Source: Hypoxylon rubiginosum
Lineage: Eukaryota > Ascomycota > Sordariomycetes > Xylariales > Hypoxylaceae
Length of the DNA stretch: 64,000 nucleotides
Reading direction: 5' to 3'
NCBI GenBank assembly: GCA_902806565.1
Contig: CADCXA010000029.1
Coordinates: forward strand, 1,612,001-1,676,000
Shown here: piece by piece, positions 35,230 through 46,809 of the stretch
Position numbering within the stretch: the first letter of the stretch is position 1
How the letters are laid out: each line of letters starts with the position of its first letter
Notes under the pieces: model-generated
Told to the model about the DNA's origin: nothing
The model's database searches: none
Seen by the model: only the letters and a program-made list of their open reading frames with translations
Translations under genes and position numbers: made by a program

Positions 35230-36090
35230 TTAGACGATCCTGAAGTGACCGCTAGGTATCGAATTGATGAGGGCTTTCATATCTTCTATGATATGAACTA
35301 GTTTGTCATTGACGGCCGCACGGGCAACAGTCCAGTGATTTTGCGCATCGTCCGAACTATGGTCCTGATCTTTCACTTTTCTGATGATGAGATAGATAGG
35401 TGAACCATGTATCCACGAGAGAAAGTCGCCTGGTTCGATGGGCGCCGTAGCGATCCGTACAAGTCCCTATCTGTAATGCAGATTGGTTTCCCAGCAAGCT
35501 CCTGGTTTCCAATATTGACAAGGTCACGGTCTTCTAGCCCGCGTGGCGATTTGTCTTGCATTAGGAGGAAATTTATTAGTGGAAGGAGCTCCGTTCTCAC
35601 ACTATCGTCGAATTCAGTTGTAACGGGGAGGCCAAGTAACGACCCGCGAGTGTTAAAAAACTGGAGTTACCTACTCATACCAATGCTTCAGGTGCTGTAT
35701 GAGTCGTTGTCTCGCTGAACCTTGGAATCAGACCGACTCCAAGGATTCGATCTATACAGCGTCCTGTACAAAACAGAGTTGTTAGAGTGCAGAAGTGACC
35801 ATCACCCACGTCGTACTCAAGTTGGAGGTGCGAAAGGGTATTCTCGAAAATGAAGCCGCCGAGTGTCACCTTAGCTTTCGCTTCTGTGATTAATTTGCTA
35901 CCAAAAATCGCGTCGGTGTAAGTGAATTCGAGAACCAAATAACAGCTGTTTGGTTCTTCAGCACCCAATCGAAATTCGAACCTAAATTGACCATGACTTT
36001 GTCAGCTCGAAAATGCTTTGGGAGGCATTATAGAATCGAGCTGTCGATCTTCTAAATATAGCCTCGCAATGTTCCTTAAATCTAAGTAGT
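35230..36090 (-). pseudogene. Degenerate unrecognised coding region
   Basis: Protein-like text runs through this stretch in several frames. In order from the right: DYLDLRNIARLYLEDRQLD, a TGA at 36002-36004, then FRFEFRLGAEEPN, AKVTLGGFIFENTLSHLQL, DGHFCTLTTLFCTGR; after a frame change LLGLPVTTEFDDSVRTELL and MQDKSPRGLEDRDLV; after another change TAPIEPGDFLSWIHGSPIY, DDAQNHWTVARAAVND, LVHIIEDMKALINSIPSG and a stop at 35230. I do not recognise the family. The pattern of good text with a stop and at least two frame changes indicates a decayed gene, perhaps of a repeated family. Confidence 0.5.
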
Positions 36091-36165
36091 CGACGTTGAA
36101 AGGTTTAAATTGAATAAGTTATAAAATTATTTAGAAAAGATCATAAAATTTTTTACAAAAAGCTC

Positions 36166-36480
36166 ACAGCGTGGGTTCGATTCGAACCCACGCTGTTACG
36201 AAAAACCCCGGGCGGGGGGGTTTTTACTTGGGGGGGGGGGGGGGGGGGGTCCCGGCGTGCACCCACTACACCAAGCCACCTAGATTATCACCTAGGTGGC
36301 TTGGTGCAATGGGCAGACGCCGGGTTGAGAGATGCTGTTGTTGCTAGGCTATTTAAGACTTACCTTAGGTTGGTCAGAGCCCACCACCCACCAACCCACC
36401 AACAACCACCTGGAAACCTGTACCTAGGTACAAACCAGTCGAAGAAGTCCAGTTATGGCGAGGCAAATTGCCTAGGTACA
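36166..36480 (+). repeat. Hairpin-bearing dispersed repeat, copy 1
   Basis: Starts with a 15-base inverted repeat around one base (36166-36196, ACAGCGTGGGTTCGA and its complement). A G20 run follows (36230-36249), then a second perfect hairpin with 15-base arms CACCAAGCCACCTAG and an 8-base loop (36269-36306), and the block GTTGTTGCTAGGCTATTTAA. A second copy is at about 46400-46740, with mostly C/T and G/A differences. No coding capacity, so a non-autonomous element such as a MITE or SINE-like unit is likely. Confidence 0.7.
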
Positions 36481-36670
36481 TGTACCTAAGGTACTTGACT
36501 GCAGCGCTGCTGAGTACTACCTATGAGGTACCAAGGTAGGTACCTATTTAAGGCCCTGCTCCTCTGCTCAACTGCCTGGAGGGACGGAAGAAAAGAACCT
36601 TTTCTGTTATTAAACCGCTGGTATTATTCGACTTATTTCCCCGGGCATAGACATAGAGAGAACCTTAGAA

Positions 36671-39285
36671 ATGTCATCACTAAGACTTCCTCACTTCCAA
36701 ATTGATCCACCCCAACATCCTCACTTCCCATTCTTGGGGGAATATCCGACCCTGGCCGCATCATTGCTCCAGGAAGGGATGTTCCAATATGTCGACAGCA
36801 GCTTCTCAAACAATGCTGCCTCAGGACTCTCCTATGTCTCCGCCTCGGCGGTTGATTCCGTTACCAGTTGTGCCTATTTCTTGCGTCGAACTGATCCTTA
36901 GCTCGTGGTTCTAGACCGTAAAGGCGGAGTTCTCTTCACGGTTACAGACCCGGATTCAAAGACTGGCCATTCTGTCAAGCTGATTGACGTTGGCAATGGT
37001 TTCCAGCCATGGATCGTGGACATGGGCTCGTCTACCAGTCGCATATAAGATACAAATGGTAAACTTACGTTCGACATTGGGCCCAAATTTGAAGGGAGCA
37101 CTTTCTGCGCTCATGGTGACGCTACTGCGGCTTCGAAGGGCCCGACGATATGGTTGGGAAAGGTAGGACGGAGTTTCATGCATTTAGATTTGGTTTGTAT
37201 CCTTATAATCTTGGAATATAGATCACAGACATTGCATTTGATGCGGTAGCAGGCCAATTCTACATCACCGACGGTGATACTAGTAGCTCTTACAACCGAG
37301 TTGTTGTGCTAAACTAAAACCACCACTGCGTTGCCGTGTGGGACGGCGACTTTGGAACCACAATGAAAAAGCCTGTAAGTGTTTGGAGAATGCAGGGTTT
37401 CCGGGTGACGGCGGCATTAACGCTGACTGTCGCTATGATCAAGTTCAACATTCCTCATGCTATCGCGGTTGATCCCTAGTCCAGAGTTTGGATCGCCGAC
37501 TCCCAAAACCACCGCATCCTAGTCACGGATCCCACTGGCGTCACATTGAACTCCTGGGAGTTCCCAGGTGTAGTTTTGTATGGTATCTCGATATCAACAG
37601 CGCAGGCGGTGAGCAAACAGCAGGCTATGGTTTACCTGACTGGCAATACACCCGACCATTCACCGGATATGGGTACTATCATGCTTCTTACTATTACATA
37701 TGATCCGAAGAATCCATCCGAAATTGGCACTGATGTACCTCTTACCATTTGGGACAAGCAGCCTAGCAGCAGGTTACACTGGATATGTTCCGGTGACATT
37801 AATGGTGAAGAGACAATCCTCTTGAGCAACTTGCCTGGCGGTACAAATCCAAAGGTAAACGTCCCGCCGGTAACCTTTGCTTATAAATTAGGTCTCCCTC
37901 GGCCTCTCTTCCAGGTCCCGCAGGCTCTTAGCCCTCTTTGGCCGAAGAGTTTCCATGCAGTAGCGCTTCTCCACCCTTTCAATAAGGATGGCCAGTCGTT
38001 CTGTGTCGCCGAGATTTAGTACACAGAGTCAGTATACATGCGCTGCGATTCAGTATACATGCGCTGCGATATGTATACACCCAGTGGTATAAGCGTATCT
38101 GTTTTGTATGAGTCTGAAGGCGGCAAAACCCACTTCCAGATCTCCATCAATAGGGGTCCCTACTGTGGACTCTTTACGACAACTAGGATCATACCCGAGT
38201 GCAGCTGGATTGCAAGAAAGGGTAAATTTCAAGTTCAATTACCTATCTTGGACGTCCAGACAAATTGGTGGTACACAGTTGCGGAAGAGCAGACAACAAT
38301 GTGGGTACGTCGATTAATTCCTTGACCAATTTCTCGTTTTCCCGCTGCTATCGCCCTTCTGCTAGCATTGGTTTCGGGGTGACAATAACACCCCATGGCG
38401 CACAATGAATTCAATCGACAGGAACCCCGACAACATTGTTGTCCTGCAAGACTTTGCCTTCATAAACTGGCCAACCTTCTTGCCCACCGATCCCCATTCC
38501 GGTTTACCAGAAAAGACATTGCCTGGATCCAACGAACTGCCCCAATCTGTTCGTCAAGTTGGTGCGTAAATAGGTCCCCCTCTATCCTTATTCTGATTGA
38601 CTTACCAGTCTCCCGCCATGATGCTTCCATCGCACAGATCCTTGGGTCCCTAGTCCTTCTCGATGAGAAAGGACAGTTAAGTACGACGGATGAACAGCGG
38701 AAAGCCAACCTAGCCAGTTTGTCGAGACTAGTACCGGGACTCTCGCCTGGCAGTGGTGGTCTTCCTCCTCCATGCTGGCCTGACCGCGTTTTTATGACGT
38801 GCACGATGACCGCTATTAATGACCCGTCCCCTATGAGTACCGAGGTGTTCTACGACTGGACGACGCAGCGTCAGCGCACCCGCATGTTCAACTGGGATCA
38901 AGAGAAAGAGAGCTGCATCGATGCCGTGCTGACGACAGACGCCCCGAAGTCGCCTAGCCCTTCGCACGTCCTTGGCACTACATACATCATCGAGCGGCAT
39001 GTAGATGGAAAGATCAAGTGTGGCAACACAATCCCGGACATTGGGCCATCACCCCCTGATTGGGCCGCCCAGAACAGCGCAGAGATTGTCGCAACTATCA
39101 AGGACAACCCGGAGTTATCTCCGAACGCAACGACTCGCGTTTTCTGTTGCCCTTTCGATAAAAAGACTCAAAGCCAGATATGGATCTGGTACAGCGAACG
39201 CTATGGAGAGGACACGCCCGTTGTTTTCATGCAGACTCTTCCGCCACCGAGCGTGGGAACTAACCTCGCGCTTGCTGATTACTAG
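36671..39285 (+). pseudogene. Beta-propeller-like (NHL-type) gene with five in-frame stops
   Basis: Exons 36671-37162, 37222-38304, 38366-38561 and 38609-39285 join in one frame of 816 codons by good GT-AG introns (37163-37221, 38305-38365, 38562-38608). Blade-like text includes LVVLDRKGGVLFTVTDPD, ITDIAFDAVAGQFYITDGD, FNIPHAIAVDP then RVWIADSQNHRILVTDPTG (typical NHL repeat), and later SVSVLYESEGGKTHFQIS and NIVVLQDFAFINW. Internal stops are TAG 36899, TAA 37046, TAA 37315, TAG 37477 and TAG 38017. Each would be Gln if T were C (CpA to TpA), and no frameshift is seen. The exact family and function are unknown; there is no signal peptide. It is probably a recently inactivated gene. Confidence 0.65.
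38029..38070 (+). repeat. 21-base tandem duplication
   Basis: Two exact copies of TCAGTATACATGCGCTGCGAT in tandem inside the propeller-like gene, encoding SVYMRCD twice and keeping the frame. Confidence 0.85.
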
Positions 39286-39453
39286 CGGATGAACACCACG
39301 ACACTCATCGACCCTGTTTCATACAACGTACCAGTGAAATGTGAGAAAAAGGCAAAGCGTCAATGAAATTATGACACTTCATTTTTTATCGCATTTATGT
39401 TATAGCTTGCATTCTCTGCTTTTTGAATAAAACTCAATTGAATACCTAATTAG

Positions 39454-39820
39454 GCACAAACGCAGATACCTACAACTGAAATGCTGTACCTTCACTGATG
39501 AACAAAGTGATATACGGCACTTATTGCAGCATACTGTTTGCTCTCTTGTGTAGAATAGGTGGGTACTCTCTTAAAGCAGGCGCCCATTGCTGGTATTACT
39601 TGTACTGCCTTTGGTAGCAAATTGATCCAAAGTATTTCTGGCTCTATGGTCTGCCCTATGAAAAACAAGCGTTTTCTAACAATTCGCTCGGAGAATATTG
39701 CTAGTATTGCGCAATTACTGCGCAGTGCCCAGAGGGCACGGGGAGCCTAAGGCAGTGCACGTACAATGACAATGGTGACGCATACTGGCTGAATAAAAGG
39801 AATATCGCCTAGCTGCATAT
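39454..39820 (+). repeat. Dispersed repeat, copy 1 (interrupted)
   Basis: Segments 39454-39545 and 39782-39815 match 58801-58885 and 58899-58937 in the same order and strand (shared words GCACAAACGCAGATAC, GATGAACAAAGTGATATACG, GGAATATCGCC). The 236 bases between the two segments have no counterpart in the second copy. No gene is supported here. Confidence 0.6.
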
Positions 39821-39849
39821 GTCACGAAGCTAACCATGCGATAAGGAAT

Positions 39850-40085
39850 CAACTATGTTGTTGCACGAAGAGCTACGAACCTATGGGGTTACCAAGTCCC
39901 ATGTATATATAGGAGGTTAGGATAAAGAGACCTATCCTTTCCTTCCTACCCATAAACCTGTAACCCCTATCCAGGCCCATTAGCTTTTATCATAGCCATA
40001 AAGGCTCGGTAACTCTTATCTAGTTTTTAAGGGTAATTAACAAGTCCGTAGCTTAACAAGGGTTATAATCCTTATAGCATGGTCT
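39850..40085 (+). repeat. Repeat at the left edge of the AT-rich block, copy 1
   Basis: About 235 bases similar to the reverse complement of 62950-63218. Shared words include CAACTATGTTGTT, AAGTCCCATGTATA and ATAGGAGGT. Differences are mainly C/T and G/A. The copy runs directly into the AT-rich block and so may be the terminus of the element that block derives from. Confidence 0.65.
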
Positions 40086-40089
40086 TTTT

Positions 40090-43000
40090 ATCCTATTTAA
40101 AAGTTACACATATTTAACGTTAATATTAAAATGATTATTAAATTCTCCCTAGAAAATTATATTTAATATATTTAATTTATAAAATAGTTTAAAATAAAGC
40201 TTTTAAAATAAGTGGTATTATTATTTAATTTTATAATATAGTTAAAAGTTTTTAAAATATTTTTATATATTAAAAAAATATAAATAACTAAAAATAATAA
40301 ATTATTATTAATAATTAAAAATATATAAAATATTTATTGTTTTTAATTAACCTAGTTATTTTATTAATATTTTTTATTTTTATTTATAAAAATAATTTTT
40401 TTTTTTATATTTTTTTAATATTTTTTATTTTTTAATAGTTTTTTTATTTTATTTATTTTTATATTATAATATTATAATTTAAATTTTTATTTTATTAAAA
40501 ATAATAGTTTATATTAACGGTTATTTATTAATAAATTATATTAAATAAAAAACTTTTTTTTAATAATTATATTATATTTTATATTTATTATTAATAATAA
40601 TATATTTTTAATTTTTTTTTTTTAAATTTAAATATAAATATAAATTATTATATTTATAATTTATTTTCCTTTTTTATTATATCCAGATATTTTCACTGGT
40701 TTAAAATTATTTATTTTTTCGGCGTTTAAATATTTTATTATTTTTTTAATAAATAAAATATTTATTAATAAATATATGTTTATTTTTATATTAATTAAAG
40801 CTTTAATAATTAAAATTACTTTATTTATTATTATAATATAATTTATTAAAAGTAAATTTTTTTTAAAAAACCTTTTTATAAAATTTAATAATATTTTTAA
40901 ATATTTTTTTATATTTATTATTATTATTTATATTTTTTTAAAATAAAAGTTTATTTTTTTTAAGGTTAGTTTTTTATTAAATTATTTATATTTATTAGTT
41001 TAATTTAATTAAATATTAAGTTTTTTTATTTTAATATTTATATAATAATTATATTAATATAAATTTTATTTATAAACTTATATTTATTTTTTATTAAATA
41101 TTTATTACTATAATAACCTAGTTTATAATATATAAAATATTAACTTTTAAAAATTATAAATTTAATTTATATAAATTTAAACTTAATATATATTTTTTAC
41201 TTGTTTTTTATAATATTAATTATTTTTAAATTATAATAATTATTTAAAATAAAAATAAAATTATTTATAAATTAATTATTATTTTTTTTATTATTTTTAC
41301 TTTTATTATTAATAACGTTTAAAATATTTATAAGTTTTTTATTATTTTATTTTTAAAAAGTAAAAAAGTTTTTATTTTATTAATAATTTTAACGTTAAAT
41401 AGTTTTATAAAAATTAATAAATTTAATTATTTTATTATAATATTTTTTAATAAGGATTTTATTAAATTAAAAAAGTAATTAATTATAAATTTTTTTTTTA
41501 TAATTTTTTAAAAGTATATATATTTTTATAATTTATATAATAAACTTAATTTTAAATTATTAAAAAAAATCACTTATTTTTATTATTAACGTTTTAAAAT
41601 CTAAATATACTTTCTTAAAAACGTTTAAATTTAAATATTACTTTTATAAATATTTAAAAACTTTATTTAATATTTTTAATAATATTAGTTTATCTTTAAA
41701 AAAAATATAAAAAAAAAGCTTATTTATTATATTTTTACTTATTTTTATAAAAATATAAAAGATCTTAATATTTTTATTTTTTTTAAAATAATTATTATTT
41801 TTATAAAACTTATTTTTTAAAAATATAAATTATTATTTAAACTTAATATCCTTTTTATTAATTATATTTTTATTATTAAAAAAAATAAACAGGTTTTAAT
41901 ATTTAATTAATTATTATTTTATTATAATAACTTTTATTTATTTAAAAAATTAAATAATAATAAACTAGTTTTTAATTTTATAAAGTTTTTTAATTATTAT
42001 TTAAATTTTAATATCTTTCTTTTAAATTATTATTTTTTAAGCTTTATATTTTTTATTTAAAAAAATATTAAGATTTTATTTATTTACTTTAACTTATTAT
42101 TTTTTAATTAGTTATTTATTTTATAAATCCTTTATTTTTTAACGTAACTTATTTAATTTAAATTTTAAATTTTTAATTTTGTTTTTATAATAAATAATTA
42201 TTTAATTATAATATTTTATTTAATATTAAGTTAATTATAAAATCATTATTATATTATAAATAAACTTATTTATTTTTATTATTTATTTAATAATATTTAA
42301 TATATATAAATAATAAATTTTTATCTTAAAAAATTAAACCTTTATATTAATATTAAAAATAATTTTTTAAAATTTATTATAATTAATAATTTAATTTATA
42401 ATAAGTTAAACTTATTATTTTTTTATTATTTAAAAATAAAAAAGTAATTATATAAATTTATTTTATTAAATTATAACGGTGGTAAAATTTTTAACTTAAG
42501 CTTTTTAATTTTTTTATAAATAAAAAAAATTACCTATTATATTTTCCATTTTTATTATTTAATTTTTATTAATAAATTTATCGGTTAAATATTTATAAAA
42601 AAGGTTAATTTATTTTGTTTTAACTTTAAAAATAATAATAAAACCGTTAAAAAAATTCTTAAAACTAGGTATTTTTTATTTAATTATAAAAAATTTTTAT
42701 TTAATATCTAAAAAAATAATTTTTTTATTATATTTATTATTAATTTTAATTATATTATATTTTAATTTTTTATAAATAATATTAAATTCTTTTTAAATAA
42801 TATTAAATTTTTTTTTTTTTTTATTAAAAAAAATAAATTTCTTTATAAGATTATTTATTAATTATAAGTTTATTATTATTTAGTTTATTTTATTATTTAA
42901 AATTTTTTTAAGGTTTTTTTTTTTATAAAAGTTTTTAAAATTTTTTTTAATTAATTAATAAAATAAAACTTAATTTTATTATAAAATATATAAAATATAT

Positions 43001-43375
43001 ATATAATATATTAATTAAATTAACCTTATATTAATAAAAAAATTAAGCTTAAAAAAAAAATAAAAATATAAGTTAATAAAATTTATAATAATTTTAATAA
43101 TTTAATAAATTAATAAATTATATATATAAACTATTTTTAATATATTAATAATATTTAAATTTAATTTTAATTATATTAATAAATTATTTACATATTAATT
43201 ATACTAATTATTTTAATTATTAAAATATATTTAAAAAAAGCTAAAAAAAGCCACGTTTATAAAAATCTTTACTTATAATATATAATAATAAACAGCTAAT
43301 ATAATTATATTTTTATCTTATATTAAACTATAAAATCTTTTATTTAAAACAAGCTATTACTAGGCTATATTATTA
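40090..43375. mobile_element. Extremely AT-rich block, probably a RIP-destroyed repeat
   Basis: About 3.3 kb composed almost only of A and T, with only isolated C or G and no open reading frame, bounded sharply by normal DNA near 40085 and 43380. Such blocks are the known end state of RIP on transposons in Pezizomycotina. A repeat at its left edge recurs inverted at 62.95-63.22 kb, which supports a mobile-element origin. Element class cannot be told: no protein text survives and I found no matching right terminus. Confidence 0.7.
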
Positions 43376-44550
43376 AAACCACCAACCTGGTCTAGCCGCG
43401 AAAAAGGGTGTTTGTTTTTCGTTTTACATAGGTTAACATCCGATAAGAAGCCGAATGAGTTTCCAGCACCTGGGGCTTAGACATTTATCCAGTCCCTTAA
43501 CCTTTTAAAGAGGCTACTTACCTTCTACCTCGCATCTCCTTATTCTTAATTTAATAGGTCGATATAATGATAAGTGGAACTGTACTCAGAGACGTAAATT
43601 ACGTAATCTGCGTTTAAGAATCGAGCAGAATACCTAATTACAATGAGCTATAGGGCATTTAAAGCCTTGCAAGACCTGTACCAAAGCCCTGGAATATACT
43701 AACGCCCTATAGCGTATCAGAGCCTTATATTGCAACCCTCTCACGTACCTAATTCTTACTATACCGCATTCTAGCGACAAGAATTACAAGGATAAGCTAG
43801 GTATCTAAATTGTGCTGTAGCTAGGCAGAATACATTTAAGGGATGTAATATAAGGTGGGCTCTGGTGCGCTTAGTGCACTATATGGCTTTGGCATGTTCC
43901 AGGGCTTTGGTGTGTTACAGGCCTTAGGCGCCCTTTAGCCCACTGTAATTACAGCGGCCTTAGGGCTAAGTTTCAAAGATCCAGATTACGTAATGCATTA
44001 AGTAGAGCTGAAGAGGCGGGTTGGCGGTTTTGGGTCTTATGGTCCACCCTACATTCTAGGAACATCGGGCCAGGTGTTCTCTACTACTTCCTCAATAAGA
44101 GACTAGGGATTCCCGAAAGGCAAATTGTCGACATCATAGGCATGGTAGACTTTATAACCTAGGATTACGTAGGCATGAGCGAGAGACCTGGTGGCCATCT
44201 GAAAAAGTGTTACATGAATTACGAGAAGGCCATCGCTAGAACCTGGTTCGGTGATGGCCATGATGTTGAAAAGGGGCTGTAGCTCAACTTAGCATCGGAT
44301 CATTTCTTTTTCTTCACAGAGATACGGGAATGGTTTATTATAGAAGTCATTAACTATTTGAAATTCACATAATCAGGTTCAATTATCTCTTGCTTCGAGT
44401 TATTGCTTCGTACAAAGGTGGGCGGTGTTGGATCTTAGGGCGACACCAGCTACTTGTTGCTATAACACGGGCAAAGCGAAAGCAGACGAAATGGGAATGA
44501 AGACTATCCGAATGCATTAAATAATAGCGCTGCCGTGCTCTCCATCGGCC
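43376..44550. other. Intergenic right flank of the AT-rich block
   Basis: About 1.2 kb without supported genes. It contains a local near-tandem GGCTTTGGYRTGTTMCAG at about 43883-43921 and several TTACGTAAT words (about 43592 and 43983). It is presumably older repeat DNA. Confidence 0.45.
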
Positions 44551-45689
44551 CTAATGAGTTTTTCCTTGAACCGCGCCCTCGATACCCTCGAGGTCACTGT
44601 ATAACCTCCACTGGTAATCCAAGCTAGGATCGTTGAACCTCGCCTTGATATCCAAGGTCTCAATCTTCATCATATCCTTTTCATCTATCTCGAAGTCTGC
44701 CTCTATGTTTTCCTTAACTTGCCAGTCAATGACGCTCTTGGGAATGACGGAGCGACCGTTGTTTACTCCCCATGCCAATGCAACTTGCACAGGGCTCTTG
44801 GCATACTTCTGGCCGATTTCCTTCAGTAGTGGTTGGTCGATGAGTCTCATCATATGCGATATTTCCTTGCTCCAACCCGTCTTTCTGTAGAAATCGTTCA
44901 TGTTGCCTAGTGGGCTGAACTGAACAACGTGAATCCCATTGGATCTGAGCCACTGGTAGAATGACTTCTGCTGTAAGTACGGGTGAACCTCCATTTGGTG
45001 AACAGCTGGGACCTGAAGTTACGTATTAGAAAAGAAACCCACGAGCGCAATGTTGCCATTTGACTTGCCACTGAACATTCTTGCATCAACTTCACCAATT
45101 CCCCTTTACTGAAATTAGAGACACCGATATTCCTCACTTTACCGGTCTTCAGTAATTGCTCCATTGCCTTCCACGTGTCAACGTAGGTCGTGTTCCCCTG
45201 TATCATCTTTCCCTGGGCATCTCGTGGGAAACGCTCGTTGCCCCTTTGAAAGGTACATGGATAGTGCATCATGAATATATCGACATAAGGCGTTTCGAGA
45301 TTAGCAAGAGATTCGTCCAGAGCCCTTTCGACATCATCTGGGTGGTAATTATTGCACCACAACTTCGTTCCGAGAAATATCTCTTCCCGAGGAACGCCGC
45401 TGGCCTTGATGCCCCTTCCGACCTGTTTCTCGACATCGTAGACCGTTGCCGTATCAATCAGGCGCATTCCCATCTTCAATGCTTGGGAGACACCTTCTTC
45501 CTGCGCATCCGGGTCTTGGAATGTACCGAAACCAATAGCGGGGATTTTATCACCGGTGTTGAGGGTGAATCGTGTGTTCCGCGTGCTGAGTAGACGAGCT
45601 GCGGATGGCAGTTGAGTGGCCCCCATCGCACACCTCGCCATCTTCGATATGTTTTTGGTAGCCGAGCGACGGAACATATGATAAGCCAT
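44551..45689 (-). CDS. Aldo-keto reductase with possible mitochondrial presequence
   Basis: NAD(P)H carbonyl reductase. Exon 45689-45069 and exon 45012-44551 give 360 residues. Seen: GDKIPAIGFGTFQ, catalytic Asp and Tyr in LIDTATVYDVE, Lys in FLGTKLW, His in MMHYP, VRNIGVSNFSKGELV, HQMEVHPYLQQ, and cofactor site SVIPKSVIDWQVKENIEAD. The intron joins best as GC-AG (donor GCAAGT, 45013-45068); a weaker GT donor three bases earlier is also in phase. About 35 N-terminal residues before the barrel are rich in Arg, Ser and Ala (MARCAMGATQLPSAARLLS), suggesting mitochondrial import. It neighbours the sugar-acid cluster and could reduce an aldehyde product such as lactaldehyde, which is inference. 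Confidence 0.88.
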
Positions 45690-46399
45690 TTCGTCTTCTA
45701 CAACTTTGGTCTTCTTCCTCGTAGGATTTCTTTTAATTCCTTTTGATAAACGAATAAGGGCTTCCTTCTCTCGTAACTGTGAGAATGAGAATGTGAAATG
45801 GTTGGTTGGCTCTGTACCCTATGAAATATCTCGTGACTGCCCGGTCAACCCCCGAAAGAACATTGCCCGTGTAGACTTGGAATTATGCTGTCTAGTTGCA
45901 GTGCATCGAAGAGAACCAAGACGGACCCAAGTCTGGCTGTTTCTATCATAGTTCATTTAGCCTACGGTTCAGTTGCCCCCCACCCCCGAAGCGAACTAGC
46001 GAATGGGACTTATGATAAGAATGTAGTGGTATGAAGAGTACGGGGCGGTTTGCGGAGGGTTGCGGATCTGTCGGTATTTCGCTCGTCTCGAGGGCACACT
46101 AGCTGGTTTAGGGCCTAGCTAAACAGTGCCACGTCCCACGTCGAAGATGGTACGAGACGATCTACAGACGGCTGACGCCATCATCATTAGAGAGCGTCTG
46201 TGGATAGCTGTCTATTTTTTTTTTCCTTGATCAGCGCCCCTTTCTCGAAGGTTAACACGTACCTAGGTAGCATTTCAAAGTATCGTAAAGCCATTAAATA
46301 TAAAGAAGATTATATTTAAAATTATGGTCATGTAGTTAAATGTTTAAATCATTTACCTAGTGTAATTAGTTAAAAAGGATTACAAGAATCTTTTATAAG
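45690..46399. other. Intergenic, no gene seen
   Basis: About 700 bases upstream of the aldo-keto reductase, ending at the hairpin repeat copy 2. No supported frame. Confidence 0.5.
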
Positions 46400-46740
46400 A
46401 CAGCTTATAGGTGGATTCGAACTTGGGGTTTGAACCTATGTTGTTATGAAAAACCCCTTAAGGGGTGGGTTTTTTTTTTCCATTTCTAAGGGGGTGGGGA
46501 TTAGGGGGGTCGTGGTGTATAATTATTATACCAGATTGTTACCTAGGTGGCTTGATACAATAGCCAAACGCCAGGCTGAGAGATAGTGTTGTTGCTAGGC
46601 TATTTAAGATTTATTATAAATTGGTTAGAGCCCACCGCCCAGTAACCAACAATAACCACATGTAAGCCTATACATATACAAGTGGAAAGTGTCTAGGTAC
46701 GACATGACAAACTGCCTACGTACCTAACGTAGGTAGGTAC
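46400..46740 (+). repeat. Hairpin-bearing dispersed repeat, copy 2
   Basis: Diverged copy of 36166-36480 in the same orientation. It retains GTTGTTGCTAGGCTATTTAA, ACCTAGGTGGCTTG and AACCAACAATAACCAC, but the hairpin arms are degraded and many C or G positions have become T or A. It lies just downstream of the sugar transporter stop. Confidence 0.65.
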
Positions 46741-46809
46741 TACGTATCTAATATAATTGTAAACGATGATCTAGATATCTCTTCCATCTACGTTTATAGC
46801 CATGGTAAA

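Noticed and set aside
36166..36196. GGGTTCGA hairpin as part of a tRNA gene
   Set aside because: It is a simple 15-base palindrome within a dispersed repeat; no cloverleaf forms around it.
40090..43375. Mitochondrial DNA insertion as the source of the AT-rich block
   Set aside because: No mitochondrial gene text in any frame, and A+T is too extreme and too uniform; a RIP-degraded repeat fits better.
43883..43921. Near-tandem GGCTTTGG words as a CRISPR-like or satellite array
   Set aside because: Only two imperfect units, and the organism is a eukaryote.
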